NCBI RefSeq assembly: GCF_900104725.1
Contig: NZ_LT629758.1
Location: 4,354,501 to 4,418,500, forward strand
Reading direction: 5' to 3'
Length of the DNA: 64,000 nt
From: Actinoplanes derwentensis
Lineage (GTDB): Bacteria > Actinomycetota > Actinomycetes > Mycobacteriales > Micromonosporaceae
Shown here: positions 38,336 through 46,231 of the stretch, one piece after another
How the letters are laid out: each line of letters starts with the position of its first letter
Position numbering within the stretch: position 1 is the first letter of the stretch
Program-made: the position numbers and the translations under genes
The notes under the pieces: generated by a model
The model's database searches: none
The model's input: only the letters and a program-made list of their open reading frames with translations
Told to the model about the DNA's origin: nothing

Positions 38336-41131
38336 ATGGACATGCGGCGACTACTCGCCTCGGTCGGCACCGGAACGGTCGCGCTAACGATGACGACAGT
38401 CGCCATCCCCACGGCCGCGTACGCCGTACCCGCTGTACCGAAGAACCTGACCGTAGCCAGAACCACCGAGGACGTGCACAAGATCCGCGTCGGCTGGAAG
38501 GCCGTCGAGGGCGCGCAGAGTTACACGCTCGACGTCATCGCCGGTGACGTGGAGAGTGTGCTGGAACTCCCGGCGACGACGACCGAGTACACGATCGACA
38601 ACCCCGACCCGTGCACCGCTTACAAGGTGCGGGTCGGTGCGGTCGACGCGACCGGAGCCGGAGCCAGCACCGGCTACTTCTCGTTGCGGGCGCTGACGCC
38701 GAGCGCCGTGATGGGCATGACCCCCGGCCGGACCGACGAGGGCACCACGGCCACCGCCGTCTGGCGCGCCCCGGCCTGGACCGGGTACACGCCGCTGACC
38801 GGCTACCGGGCCGTCTTCGTCCGGCTGTCCGACGGCGCGGTCCTGGCCGATCAGACCAGCACCGACACGTCGTTCAAGTACTCGGGCATCGACGCGTCAC
38901 GGGCCTACACCCTGGCCGTGACCACGGTCAACGAGTTCGGGGCCTGCACGACGGCCAAGTCGCTGCTGGACCGGTACCGGCCGGCCGACCCGACCGATCT
39001 GGTGGTGAAGCGGCAGGCCAACGCGCCGGAGACGGTGCAGATGTCCTGGAAGGCACCGGCCACCGGGCCGCCGCCGACGTACTACCAGGTCGGTTACGGC
39101 ACCGAGAAGGTCACCAAGACGGTGCGCGTCGAGGCGACGGCCACCTCCACGACGGTGGCTCTGGCGACCGACAAGAAGTGGGTCGTCGAGGTCAAGGCGT
39201 ACAACGACAACGGTGGCAGCAGTGCGGTGACCGGGTCCGTCCCGGTCTGGGAGGCCCCGGCCGTGACGCCGACACCGGAGGTCACCCCGACTCCGACGGC
39301 GTCGCCCGTTCCGGGTGAGGACCGGACTCCGCCGACGATCACCACGACGCTGTCGCAGAAGGCCGTGAACGGCTGGTTCCGCACGCCGGTGACGATCAGC
39401 TTCGTCTGCGCCGACGACAGCGGGGTGGTCGCGTTCTGCCCCGCTCCGGTGCTCGCCGACACCGACGGCGCGGCCCAGCGCTACTCCGGCACCGCCCGGG
39501 ACGGCTCCGGGAACACCGCCACCACCACCCTGACCCTGAAGATCGACCAGAAGGCGCCGACGATCACCGGCACCGTGCTGGGCGACCGGAACGCCGCCGG
39601 CTGGTTCGCGGCGGCCCCGACGGTCCGGTACACCTGTGCCGACGAGACATCGCTGATCTTCACCTGTCCGCCGGAGACGGTGATCAACTCGGAGGGCTCG
39701 GGCCAGCAGATCAGTGGCATCGCCCTGGACAAGGCGGGCAACACCGCCACGTCGACGGCGATCCTGAACGTCGACCGCACGGCCCCGGTCATCACCGCGA
39801 CCGTCACCGGCACCAAGGACGCCTCCGGCTGGTACCGGACCACGCCGACCGTGCACTTCACCTGCACCGACAAGACGTCCGGGATCGCGGTCTGCCCGGC
39901 ACCGACCACCCTGACCAACGACGGGACCGCGCAGACGGTCACCGGGACCACCACCGACAACGCCGGCAACACGGCCACCACCAAAGTCACTCTCGACGTC
40001 GACCACACCGCACCGGTCGTCACCGCGACCGTCACCGGGGACAAGGGCGAATCCGGCTGGTACCGGACCGCACCGGTGGTGACCTTCACCTGCACCGACG
40101 AGGCCTCGGGTATGGCCGTGTGCCCCGCACCCGTCACCCTCACCACCGACGGCGCGGCCCAGACCGTCACCGGGGAAGCCGTCGACAGCGCCGGTAACAC
40201 GGCGACCGCCAAGGTCGTCCTCGACGTCGACCACACCGGCCCGGCCATCATCGCGACCGTGGCCGGCACCAAGGACGCCTCCGGCTGGTATCGCACCGCA
40301 CCCGTGGTGACCTTCACCTGCACCGACGAGGCCTCGGGCGTGGCAGTGTGCCCCGCGCCGAGCACCCTGACCGCCGAAGGCGCGGCCCAGGTCGTCACCG
40401 GAACCGGCACCGACAACGCCGGTAACACCGCCACCACCAAGGTCACCCTCGACATCGACCACACGGCGCCGGTCGTCACCGCCGCGGTGAACACCACCCC
40501 GGACAGCAACGGCTGGTACCGGACCGCACCCACCGTGACCTTCACCTGCACCGACGAGGGCTCCGGCGTGGCAGTGTGCCCCGCACCCACCACCCTGACC
40601 GCCGAAGGCGCGGCCCAGGTCGTCACCGGAACCGGCACCGACAACGCCGGTAACACCGCCACCACCAAGGTCACCCTCAACGTCGACCACACGGCGCCGG
40701 TCGTCACGATCGCCGGAGCCGTTCCGGGAACCGTTTACGGCCCGGACGCCCCGCCCACCGTCTCCTGCCTCACTGCCGACGCGGGGTCCGGGGTGGCCGT
40801 CAGGTCCGCGATCACCCGCACCGAGAAGCGCGGACTGATCACGGTGATCTGCGCCGGGGCGGTGGACAAGGCGGGCAACGCCGCGACCGCCGTTCAGATG
40901 AGCTACAGCGTCCGGCCGACGGTCGAGTGGCTCATGACGCTGACCCGCAAGTACGCCCCCGGAGCTTCGGCCACGGTGCTGCGTCAGCTGGAGAGCGACC
41001 TGAACAACGGCAACACCCTGGCGTACGTCATCCGGGTGTCGTTGTTGACCCTCGGCAACAAGCCGGCGCTGACCTCGGCGCAGGCGTCGACGCTGGCCAA
41101 GTGGGCGACGGAGCTGGCCTCCTACCGCTGA
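38336..41131 (+). CDS. Secreted protein with fibronectin type III and tandem Ig-like repeats
   Basis: This protein of about 931 residues has a signal peptide (MRRLLASVGTGTVAL...AYA). About three Fn3 domains follow (residues 35-310), then a Pro/Thr linker and six tandem 76-residue Ig-like repeats plus a divergent seventh. Most repeats carry two cysteines (FTCTD and AVCPAP) that should form a disulphide. A C-terminal region of about 70 residues (from TVEWLMTLTRKYAPG) resembles no domain I know. It is probably an extracellular adhesive or matrix protein. Start codons 38324, 38336 and 38342 are all possible; 38336 is a compromise. Confidence 0.85.
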   Translation: MDMRRLLASVGTGTVALTMTTVAIPTAAYAVPAVPKNLTVARTTEDVHKIRVGWKAVEGAQSYTLDVIAGDVESVLELPATTTEYTIDNPDPCTAYKVRVGAVDATGAGASTGYFSLRALTPSAVMGMTPGRTDEGTTATAVWRAPAWTGYTPLTGYRAVFVRLSDGAVLADQTSTDTSFKYSGIDASRAYTLAVTTVNEFGACTTAKSLLDRYRPADPTDLVVKRQANAPETVQMSWKAPATGPPPTYYQVGYGTEKVTKTVRVEATATSTTVALATDKKWVVEVKAYNDNGGSSAVTGSVPVWEAPAVTPTPEVTPTPTASPVPGEDRTPPTITTTLSQKAVNGWFRTPVTISFVCADDSGVVAFCPAPVLADTDGAAQRYSGTARDGSGNTATTTLTLKIDQKAPTITGTVLGDRNAAGWFAAAPTVRYTCADETSLIFTCPPETVINSEGSGQQISGIALDKAGNTATSTAILNVDRTAPVITATVTGTKDASGWYRTTPTVHFTCTDKTSGIAVCPAPTTLTNDGTAQTVTGTTTDNAGNTATTKVTLDVDHTAPVVTATVTGDKGESGWYRTAPVVTFTCTDEASGMAVCPAPVTLTTDGAAQTVTGEAVDSAGNTATAKVVLDVDHTGPAIIATVAGTKDASGWYRTAPVVTFTCTDEASGVAVCPAPSTLTAEGAAQVVTGTGTDNAGNTATTKVTLDIDHTAPVVTAAVNTTPDSNGWYRTAPTVTFTCTDEGSGVAVCPAPTTLTAEGAAQVVTGTGTDNAGNTATTKVTLNVDHTAPVVTIAGAVPGTVYGPDAPPTVSCLTADAGSGVAVRSAITRTEKRGLITVICAGAVDKAGNAATAVQMSYSVRPTVEWLMTLTRKYAPGASATVLRQLESDLNNGNTLAYVIRVSLLTLGNKPALTSAQASTLAKWATELASYR
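39323..40706 (+). repeat. Six tandem 228-bp repeats within the Fn3/Ig protein gene
   Basis: Unit starts fall at 39323, 39551, 39779, 40007, 40235 and 40463, a constant 228-bp step (76 codons), with a diverged seventh from 40691. Units 5 and 6 share a stretch of about 80 identical bases (near 40372-40450 and 40600-40678), which indicates recent duplication or gene conversion. Units 1 and 2 are the most diverged. Confidence 0.9.
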
Positions 41132-41150
41132 CCGAACGGCACGACCGAAC

Positions 41151-41185
41151 CGGTGGACCGGGACTTCACAAGTCCCGGTCCACCG
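41151..41185. terminator. Strong hairpin terminator after the Fn3/Ig protein gene
   Basis: Perfect 16-bp arms (41151-41166 and 41170-41185) enclose a three-base loop 20 bp after the stop codon. There is no U-tract, which is typical for actinobacteria. Confidence 0.75.
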
Positions 41186-41264
41186 TCGCATTGACGCCTC
41201 GGGGTGACCGGACCTCCGCCATACTCGGTGTGATCATGTGGCTACTCGCACCGGAGGCACCGTC

Positions 41265-42122
41265 ATGACCCGAGCACCGGCGATCTCGGTCGTCGTCCCG
41301 GCCTACAACAGCGCCCCGCTGCTCCGCGAGTTCCTCGACTCCCTCACCGCCTCGGGCCACCGGGACTTCGAGATCATCGTGAACGACGACGTCCGGTCCT
41401 CCGACGGCACTCCCGCGCTGGTCGGCGAGTTCCAGAGGCGCGGGCTGCGGGTGCGGTACCTCAAGGAGAACCGGTCGATGGCCCAGGGCCGCCGGCGGGG
41501 CGCGGCCGAGGCGACCGGTGACATCCTGCTGCACCTGGACACCGACATGACGGTGACGCCGGGGCTGCTCGGCGAGTGCGCCGCACTGCTGGCCTCACGG
41601 TACGACGCGCTGGTGATCCCGGAGGAGTCGTTCGGCACCACGTTCTGGGCGCGGTGCAAGTGGCTGGAGAAGAAGTGTTACGACGGTGTCACCCAGATCG
41701 AGTCGCTGCGCTGCCTCCGGCGCGACGTCTACGAGAAGCTCGGCGGGCACGACGAGCGGATGGTCTTCTCCGAGGACAAGGACCTGGACCTGCGGGTCCG
41801 CGCGGCCGGGTTCCGGGTCGGCCGGACCCGCGAATTCCTCCGGCACAACGAGGGCGCGCTCCGGCTCACCCAGACGCTGCGCAAGAAACTCGGTTACACG
41901 CATACGGCTGACGTCTTCGCCGAGGTGCACCCCGAGGCGTTCCGCTGGCAGATCAACATCCTGCACCGGTTCGCGCTCTACCTGCGCAACATCCACTACC
42001 TGAGGACCCACCCCCTGTTGTACGTGGGGATGTGGGTGATGAAGGCCGGGGAGTTCGGGTTCGCGGCGATCGGACGGCTGCTGCGGTACCTCCCGGCCGC
42101 CCCGCGCGTGGTGCACCCGTGA
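41265..42122 (+). CDS. GT2 family glycosyltransferase
   Basis: This 285-residue GT-A enzyme has ISVVVPAYNSAPLL, an LHLDTDMTV metal site and a later EDKDLDLRVRAAG acceptor/catalytic region. GGAGG precedes the ATG at 41265. The stop overlaps the next GT4 gene (GTGA), so the two act in one pathway, probably an extracellular polysaccharide. Confidence 0.88.
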   Translation: MTRAPAISVVVPAYNSAPLLREFLDSLTASGHRDFEIIVNDDVRSSDGTPALVGEFQRRGLRVRYLKENRSMAQGRRRGAAEATGDILLHLDTDMTVTPGLLGECAALLASRYDALVIPEESFGTTFWARCKWLEKKCYDGVTQIESLRCLRRDVYEKLGGHDERMVFSEDKDLDLRVRAAGFRVGRTREFLRHNEGALRLTQTLRKKLGYTHTADVFAEVHPEAFRWQINILHRFALYLRNIHYLRTHPLLYVGMWVMKAGEFGFAAIGRLLRYLPAAPRVVHP

Positions 42123-43279
42123 CCCGGATCGCCCACGTCATCGCCGAGTTCTCGGCCCGGGAGGCGATGGGGCGGACCGTCGCCGAGATCACCCGGCGGG
42201 TGCCCGGCGACCATCATCTGATCACCACCGGTGTCGTCGACGGCGGTCAGGCCTTCACCACCACGCACGAGCTGGGCGGTTCCCTGGAGTCGTTCCCCCT
42301 GGGCCGGTCGGCACCGCTGGCCGCCGCGCTGGCCGGGATCCGCCCCGATCTGATCCACGTGCACGCCGGGGCGCTCGGTCCTTTCATGGCCCTGCATCCG
42401 GCGCTGCGGCCCTACCCCAAACTACTGACTGTGTACGCCTGGCCGACGCTGCCCGGACCGGGGGCCTGGCGTCGCGGCACCCCGGCCGAGATGTGGTCCT
42501 CCAACGTCCTGCGCCCGCGAGTCGTGGCCACTACGGCGCTGCCGTCCCGGGCGGCGGTCTCGGCACTGCGCCGGGCCGGTGTCACCACGGTCCTCACGCC
42601 GGATCCGCGGGTGTCCACCCGGCTGACCGGGCCGGGCGGGCCGCACGTGATCCGATACGCGTGCGGCGCCACCGACGACGACCGGCGCGCCCGTTTCGAC
42701 CGGGAGTCCCCGGTCATCGTCTTCGCCGGCCGCGCCGAGTCGGTCCGCGGCCTGGACACGCTGCTCGACGCGTTCCGCACGGTCCGCGGGCGGGTGCCCG
42801 GCGCCCGGCTGCGGCTGCTGCTCATCCCCCGGCCCGAGCTGCCGGCCATCCTCGCCCGAGCCGGAGCGGCCGGGGACGCGATCGAGGTGGTCACCGAGCC
42901 GGTCGCGGATCTGCTCGGCGAGTTCGCCGCGGCGCAGGTGGGCACATGGCCGTTCAAGTTCGACTACACCACCTCACCGCCGGCGATGGCACTGGTGGAG
43001 GCGATGTCGATCGGCCTTCCGGTGGTCGGCACCGACGTGGCCTGCGTCCGCTCGGTGCTGGAACCCGGGGTGAACGGCCTGTCGGTCCGGCCGGCCGACC
43101 CACCGGCACTGGCCCGCGCCCTGAGCACGCTGCTGACCGACGAGAGCGCCTGGCACCGCTACGCGCAGGCCGGCCGCGAATCCGCCCGCGACCGGATGAG
43201 CTGGGCGCGGGCGGCGGAACTGACCGAGGCCGCCTACCGGGCGACGATCGGGGCCCGGACGTCCTTGCCCATGCCTTGA
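42119..43279 (+). CDS. GT4 family glycosyltransferase
   Basis: This 386-residue GT-B enzyme has IVFAGRAESVRGLDTLLDAF as the donor-site strand and ALVEAMSIGLPVVGTDVACVRSVLEPGVNG as the typical C-terminal motif. The N-terminal half is short and acceptor-specific. It starts at GTG 42119, inside the stop of the preceding GT2 gene. Confidence 0.88.
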   Translation: MTRIAHVIAEFSAREAMGRTVAEITRRVPGDHHLITTGVVDGGQAFTTTHELGGSLESFPLGRSAPLAAALAGIRPDLIHVHAGALGPFMALHPALRPYPKLLTVYAWPTLPGPGAWRRGTPAEMWSSNVLRPRVVATTALPSRAAVSALRRAGVTTVLTPDPRVSTRLTGPGGPHVIRYACGATDDDRRARFDRESPVIVFAGRAESVRGLDTLLDAFRTVRGRVPGARLRLLLIPRPELPAILARAGAAGDAIEVVTEPVADLLGEFAAAQVGTWPFKFDYTTSPPAMALVEAMSIGLPVVGTDVACVRSVLEPGVNGLSVRPADPPALARALSTLLTDESAWHRYAQAGRESARDRMSWARAAELTEAAYRATIGARTSLPMP

Positions 43280-43324
43280 CGCCGGCCAGACCTTCCGTTG
43301 AGGTTCGGCCCGCATGCTTCTCCC

Positions 43325-43738
43325 ATGACGATCTCACCGTTCACCGCCACCGCCACCGCCGCCACCACCGCCACCTTCGTCCCCGGCCCGGGCCGCACCG
43401 GAGTCGACCTGACCCTCGTCCTGCCGATGCACGGTTCGGCCACCGCCCTGCGCTACGTCGTCGGCCGGCTGATCGAGGCGCTCTACTCGCAGTGCATCAG
43501 CTTCGAGATGGTGGCGATCGCCGACATCGACGGAGTTCCGGCCGCCGAGCTGAGCGACCTGCCGCTGACCCGCTACATCCGCGCCGACCGGCAGGACCCG
43601 GACTCGTCGATCACGACCGGTCTCGCGATGGCGTCCGGCCAGTGGATCGGTGTCCTGGACTTCGACGACGAGATCGACCCGTACGACTTCATCGAGCTGC
43701 TGCACCAGGCGCGCGAGCGCTCCGTTTCCCAGGTGTGA
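43325..43738 (+). CDS. Short GT2-fold protein (truncated glycosyltransferase-like)
   Basis: This 137-residue protein carries only the nucleotide-binding half of a GT2 domain: VDLTLVLPMHGSATALRYVV, a degenerate middle, and GVLDFDDEIDPYDFIELL in the DxD region. There is no acceptor half, so it may be inactive or a partner subunit. The initiator ATG 43325 follows a Thr/Ala-rich leader and has no obvious Shine-Dalgarno. It lies 45 bp after the GT4 gene. Confidence 0.6.
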   Translation: MTISPFTATATAATTATFVPGPGRTGVDLTLVLPMHGSATALRYVVGRLIEALYSQCISFEMVAIADIDGVPAAELSDLPLTRYIRADRQDPDSSITTGLAMASGQWIGVLDFDDEIDPYDFIELLHQARERSVSQV

Positions 43739-43837
43739 CCGTGCACGGTCAATGTTCCGGGCCCAGGAACCTACGATCTCCGACGGGCCCGCCGATGAGT
43801 CCGCTGCCTTGATCCCCCGACCGGAGGTACCGGGTCC

Positions 43838-44521
43838 ATGCCGCGAGCGCTCGTTGTCGAAGACTCCCCCGAATTCATGATGATCTGCCGTCATCTGCTG
43901 GAGAAGGAGGGCTTCGAGGTGGTCGCCGCCAGTGACGGGCAGGAGGCCATGGAACAGGCCCAGTCCCAGCGACCGGACCTGGCCATTCTCGACCTGGGAT
44001 TGCCGGACGTCGACGGTATCGAGGTGTGCCGGCAGATCCGGCGGTTCACCGACGCGTACATCATCATGGTGACCGGCCGCAGCGACGAGGTCGACAAGGT
44101 GGTCGGCCTGTCGGTCGGCGCCGACGACTACGTCACCAAGCCGTTCTCGCCCCGCGAACTCTCCGCCCGGATCCAGGCGATGCGCCGGCGTCCCCGTTCC
44201 TCGGGCCTGGACCGTCGCCAGGCGACCCGCGAACACGGGAAGCTGCACATCGATCTCGACGTCCGTGAGGTCTCGGTGACCGGCATGGTGGTCGACCTCA
44301 CCAAGATCGAATTCGACATCCTGGACCTGCTGTCCTCCGCGCCCCGGCGCACGTTCACCCGGCACCAGATGCTGGAACACGTCTGGGGCGACAACTTCTT
44401 CGGCGACGACCACATCATCGACGTGCACGTCGGCAACCTGCGCCGCAAGCTGGGCGAGTCAGCGTCGGCCCCCCGCCACATCCGAACCCTGCGCGGCGTC
44501 GGCTACCGTTTCGAACCCTGA
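43838..44521 (+). CDS. OmpR/PhoB-family response regulator
   Basis: This 227-residue protein has a receiver with acidic pocket E8/D9, phospho-acceptor Asp52 (ILDLGLPDVDG) and Lys in VTKPFSP. The C-terminal winged helix has LTKIEFDILDLL, VWGDNFFGDDHIIDVHVGNLRRKLG and RGVGYRFEP. GGAGGT precedes the ATG. No kinase is adjacent; the orphan kinases at 35570 and 37393 are candidate partners only by proximity. Confidence 0.93.
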   Translation: MPRALVVEDSPEFMMICRHLLEKEGFEVVAASDGQEAMEQAQSQRPDLAILDLGLPDVDGIEVCRQIRRFTDAYIIMVTGRSDEVDKVVGLSVGADDYVTKPFSPRELSARIQAMRRRPRSSGLDRRQATREHGKLHIDLDVREVSVTGMVVDLTKIEFDILDLLSSAPRRTFTRHQMLEHVWGDNFFGDDHIIDVHVGNLRRKLGESASAPRHIRTLRGVGYRFEP

Positions 44522-44534
44522 CCCACGGGGCCCC

Positions 44535-44565
44535 GGCCCCCGCGCGGCATCGGCTACCGGCTCGA
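44535..44565 (+). pseudogene. Leftover 3' tail of a second OmpR-type regulator
   Basis: Just after the regulator stop the sequence again encodes RGIGYRLEP, matching the RGVGYRFEP end of the gene before it. About 26 of 30 bases match. It overlaps antisense the end of the kinase fusion gene. This is what remains if a duplicated regulator was removed by recombination. Confidence 0.45.
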
Positions 44566-46128
44566 GCCCCGGCCCGGTGCGGTGTGCGCTGCCCGGATCA
44601 CCGCGGCCACCAGCGCCGCGACTTGGTCGTTCGCCGGCCCGTCCGACGGACTGCTCGCTGACCCACTCGGCGTCTCCGAGGTGTCGACCACCAGTTCCGC
44701 GCAGCGGGCCGGCCGCTCAGCGAGCAACCGGTGGAAGCCCTCCTGCTGCGCACGCTGCTCGGCCTCGCTCCGTTCCGGTTTCCGGCGATGGATCACGTCG
44801 GCCGGGGCATCCGGCAGGACCAGCAGGTCCGGTGCGGGCACGAGCCACTCGGCCAGGCGCGCCGCCGGGGAACCGGGCCACGGCGAGTCCCGCAGGTCAT
44901 AGACCCATCGGTCAGCGATCACCACCCGCCCTCGAGCTAGCGCCGGAAGCACCGTACTGAGATACCGCCAGCCGTACTCGCCCGCGTAGTACCAGGCCGC
45001 CAGCCGCCGCACCCCGGCGTGCTCCAGCGTCGTCTCACGGCCCACCTCGCGGTCACTGCCCACCTCTCGGTCGCCGTCGCGGTCTGAATTGTGTGGTGAC
45101 TTGGGGTGCGAATCGAACCCTAAGTCACCACGCTGATGGGCGCTCCCTGCTTGAGCGGGCCGCTGACCGTTGGTGCGGTCCGGGCCCGGCTCGTCCCGGG
45201 GGCCGACGCCGAGCAGCCGGCGGGCCAGCGCCACGCCCGGCAGGTTGCCGCGGGCCATGCCGAAATACGCTGAGGCGGTCGCCAGCCCCGCACGTCTCAG
45301 CCGGTCGTCCAGGGCGGCGGCCAGCGTGGACTTGCCTGATCCGTCGGTTCCCACGAACGCGACCACCACGCCACGCGCGAGGGGGCCCAGCGGGCGCCGG
45401 GCCGGTCCGGCCGGCATGATCACCCGCCGTTGCGCCCAGGTGCCGCCGATCGCCGCGGGCGCGAGACTTCGGGCGGCCAGCCGTAGCCGGGCCCGGCGAG
45501 GCAGAGCCGGATCCGGGCTCGCCCCCTCCGCGATCGCGATCAGGTCCGCGGTGACCGGGCCACCGAGTTGCCTGGTCAGCCGCCAGGCCAGCCCGGAACG
45601 ATGCTCCGGAACGGCTGTCACCCAGGCGTCCCGTGCTTCCGCGATCCGTTCCGGCGGCGGGATCCGTCCCCGCAGTACCGGCCGTATCAGCAGGTCAGCG
45701 ACCGCGGCCACGCCGGTCAGCCGATGCCGCGCCGGGTCGACGGTCACCTCCGCGACCGGGACCATCAGGATAGGGCCGACGCACAGATCGCCGTGGGTGA
45801 CGTCCACGACCGCGACACTCTCGCCGGTCAGTACCGCGATACCGGTGTGCCGCAACCGGCCCGGATCGGTGGTCTCGGCGATCACCGCACAGGTGTGACG
45901 CGCGGCCAGCCCGGCCACGACCCCGGACTCCGCCGGGCCGGCGGCGCACCAGACGTCCAAGTCGGCCGGGCCCGAGCCGGCCGTCCAGCGGTCGAGCGCG
46001 CCGGTGGCCCCCTGCCACGCCCACGACGATCCCGCGGCGGCCAGTACGGCGACCAGCGAGTCCCGCACCTCGCCGCGGCTGCGAGCCGGGTGGGACAGGA
46101 CCGGGCCGATGACATCGTGTTCAGACAT
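44554..46128 (-). CDS. Nucleotidyltransferase-like/thymidylate-kinase-like fusion protein
   Basis: This 524-residue protein has an N-terminal domain with an NTase-like DLDVWC centre (about residues 1-220). Its C-terminal P-loop kinase domain has VVAFVGTDGSGKST (Walker A near 265), the DR motif VIADRWVYD and a lid-like RRKPER. Proteins of this build occur in polysaccharide loci, where they probably phosphorylate a small molecule rather than dTMP. About 50 residues between the first kinase strand region and LEHAGVRRLAAWYYAG are low-complexity and are encoded partly by a 39-bp palindrome at 45093-45131. The last residues (GRGSSR) come from sequence antisense to the regulator tail remnant. Confidence 0.75.
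   Translation of the reverse strand: MSEHDVIGPVLSHPARSRGEVRDSLVAVLAAAGSSWAWQGATGALDRWTAGSGPADLDVWCAAGPAESGVVAGLAARHTCAVIAETTDPGRLRHTGIAVLTGESVAVVDVTHGDLCVGPILMVPVAEVTVDPARHRLTGVAAVADLLIRPVLRGRIPPPERIAEARDAWVTAVPEHRSGLAWRLTRQLGGPVTADLIAIAEGASPDPALPRRARLRLAARSLAPAAIGGTWAQRRVIMPAGPARRPLGPLARGVVVAFVGTDGSGKSTLAAALDDRLRRAGLATASAYFGMARGNLPGVALARRLLGVGPRDEPGPDRTNGQRPAQAGSAHQRGDLGFDSHPKSPHNSDRDGDREVGSDREVGRETTLEHAGVRRLAAWYYAGEYGWRYLSTVLPALARGRVVIADRWVYDLRDSPWPGSPAARLAEWLVPAPDLLVLPDAPADVIHRRKPERSEAEQRAQQEGFHRLLAERPARCAELVVDTSETPSGSASSPSDGPANDQVAALVAAVIRAAHTAPGRGSSR
45093..45131. repeat. Palindromic element inserted in frame in the kinase-fusion gene
   Basis: Arms at 45093-45107 and 45117-45131 pair at 14 of 15 positions around a nine-base loop. 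The element is read through as about 13 codons (GDLGFDSHPKSPH) of the minus-strand gene, within a longer stretch unlike kinase sequence. A transcription terminator is unlikely in mid-gene. I found no second copy in this window. Confidence 0.7.
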
Positions 46129-46231
46129 GACGCACTGATTATCGGCGGCCGGCCCGGGTCGCGCCCGGCCTTCGCCCGAATCCCGGCGCCGGCGTGATCA
46201 GAGTCGGCGGCAACCGGCCGATACGGATCAT

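Noticed and set aside
39323..40706. CRISPR-like or non-coding satellite repeat
   Set aside because: Units are 228 bp, in frame, and encode a coherent Ig-like domain with conserved cysteines.
45093..45131. tRNA gene or intragenic terminator at the palindrome
   Set aside because: The loop region resembles a tRNA T-arm, but no acceptor stem, D-arm or anticodon arm can be folded around it. The reading frame continues through, so termination there is unlikely.
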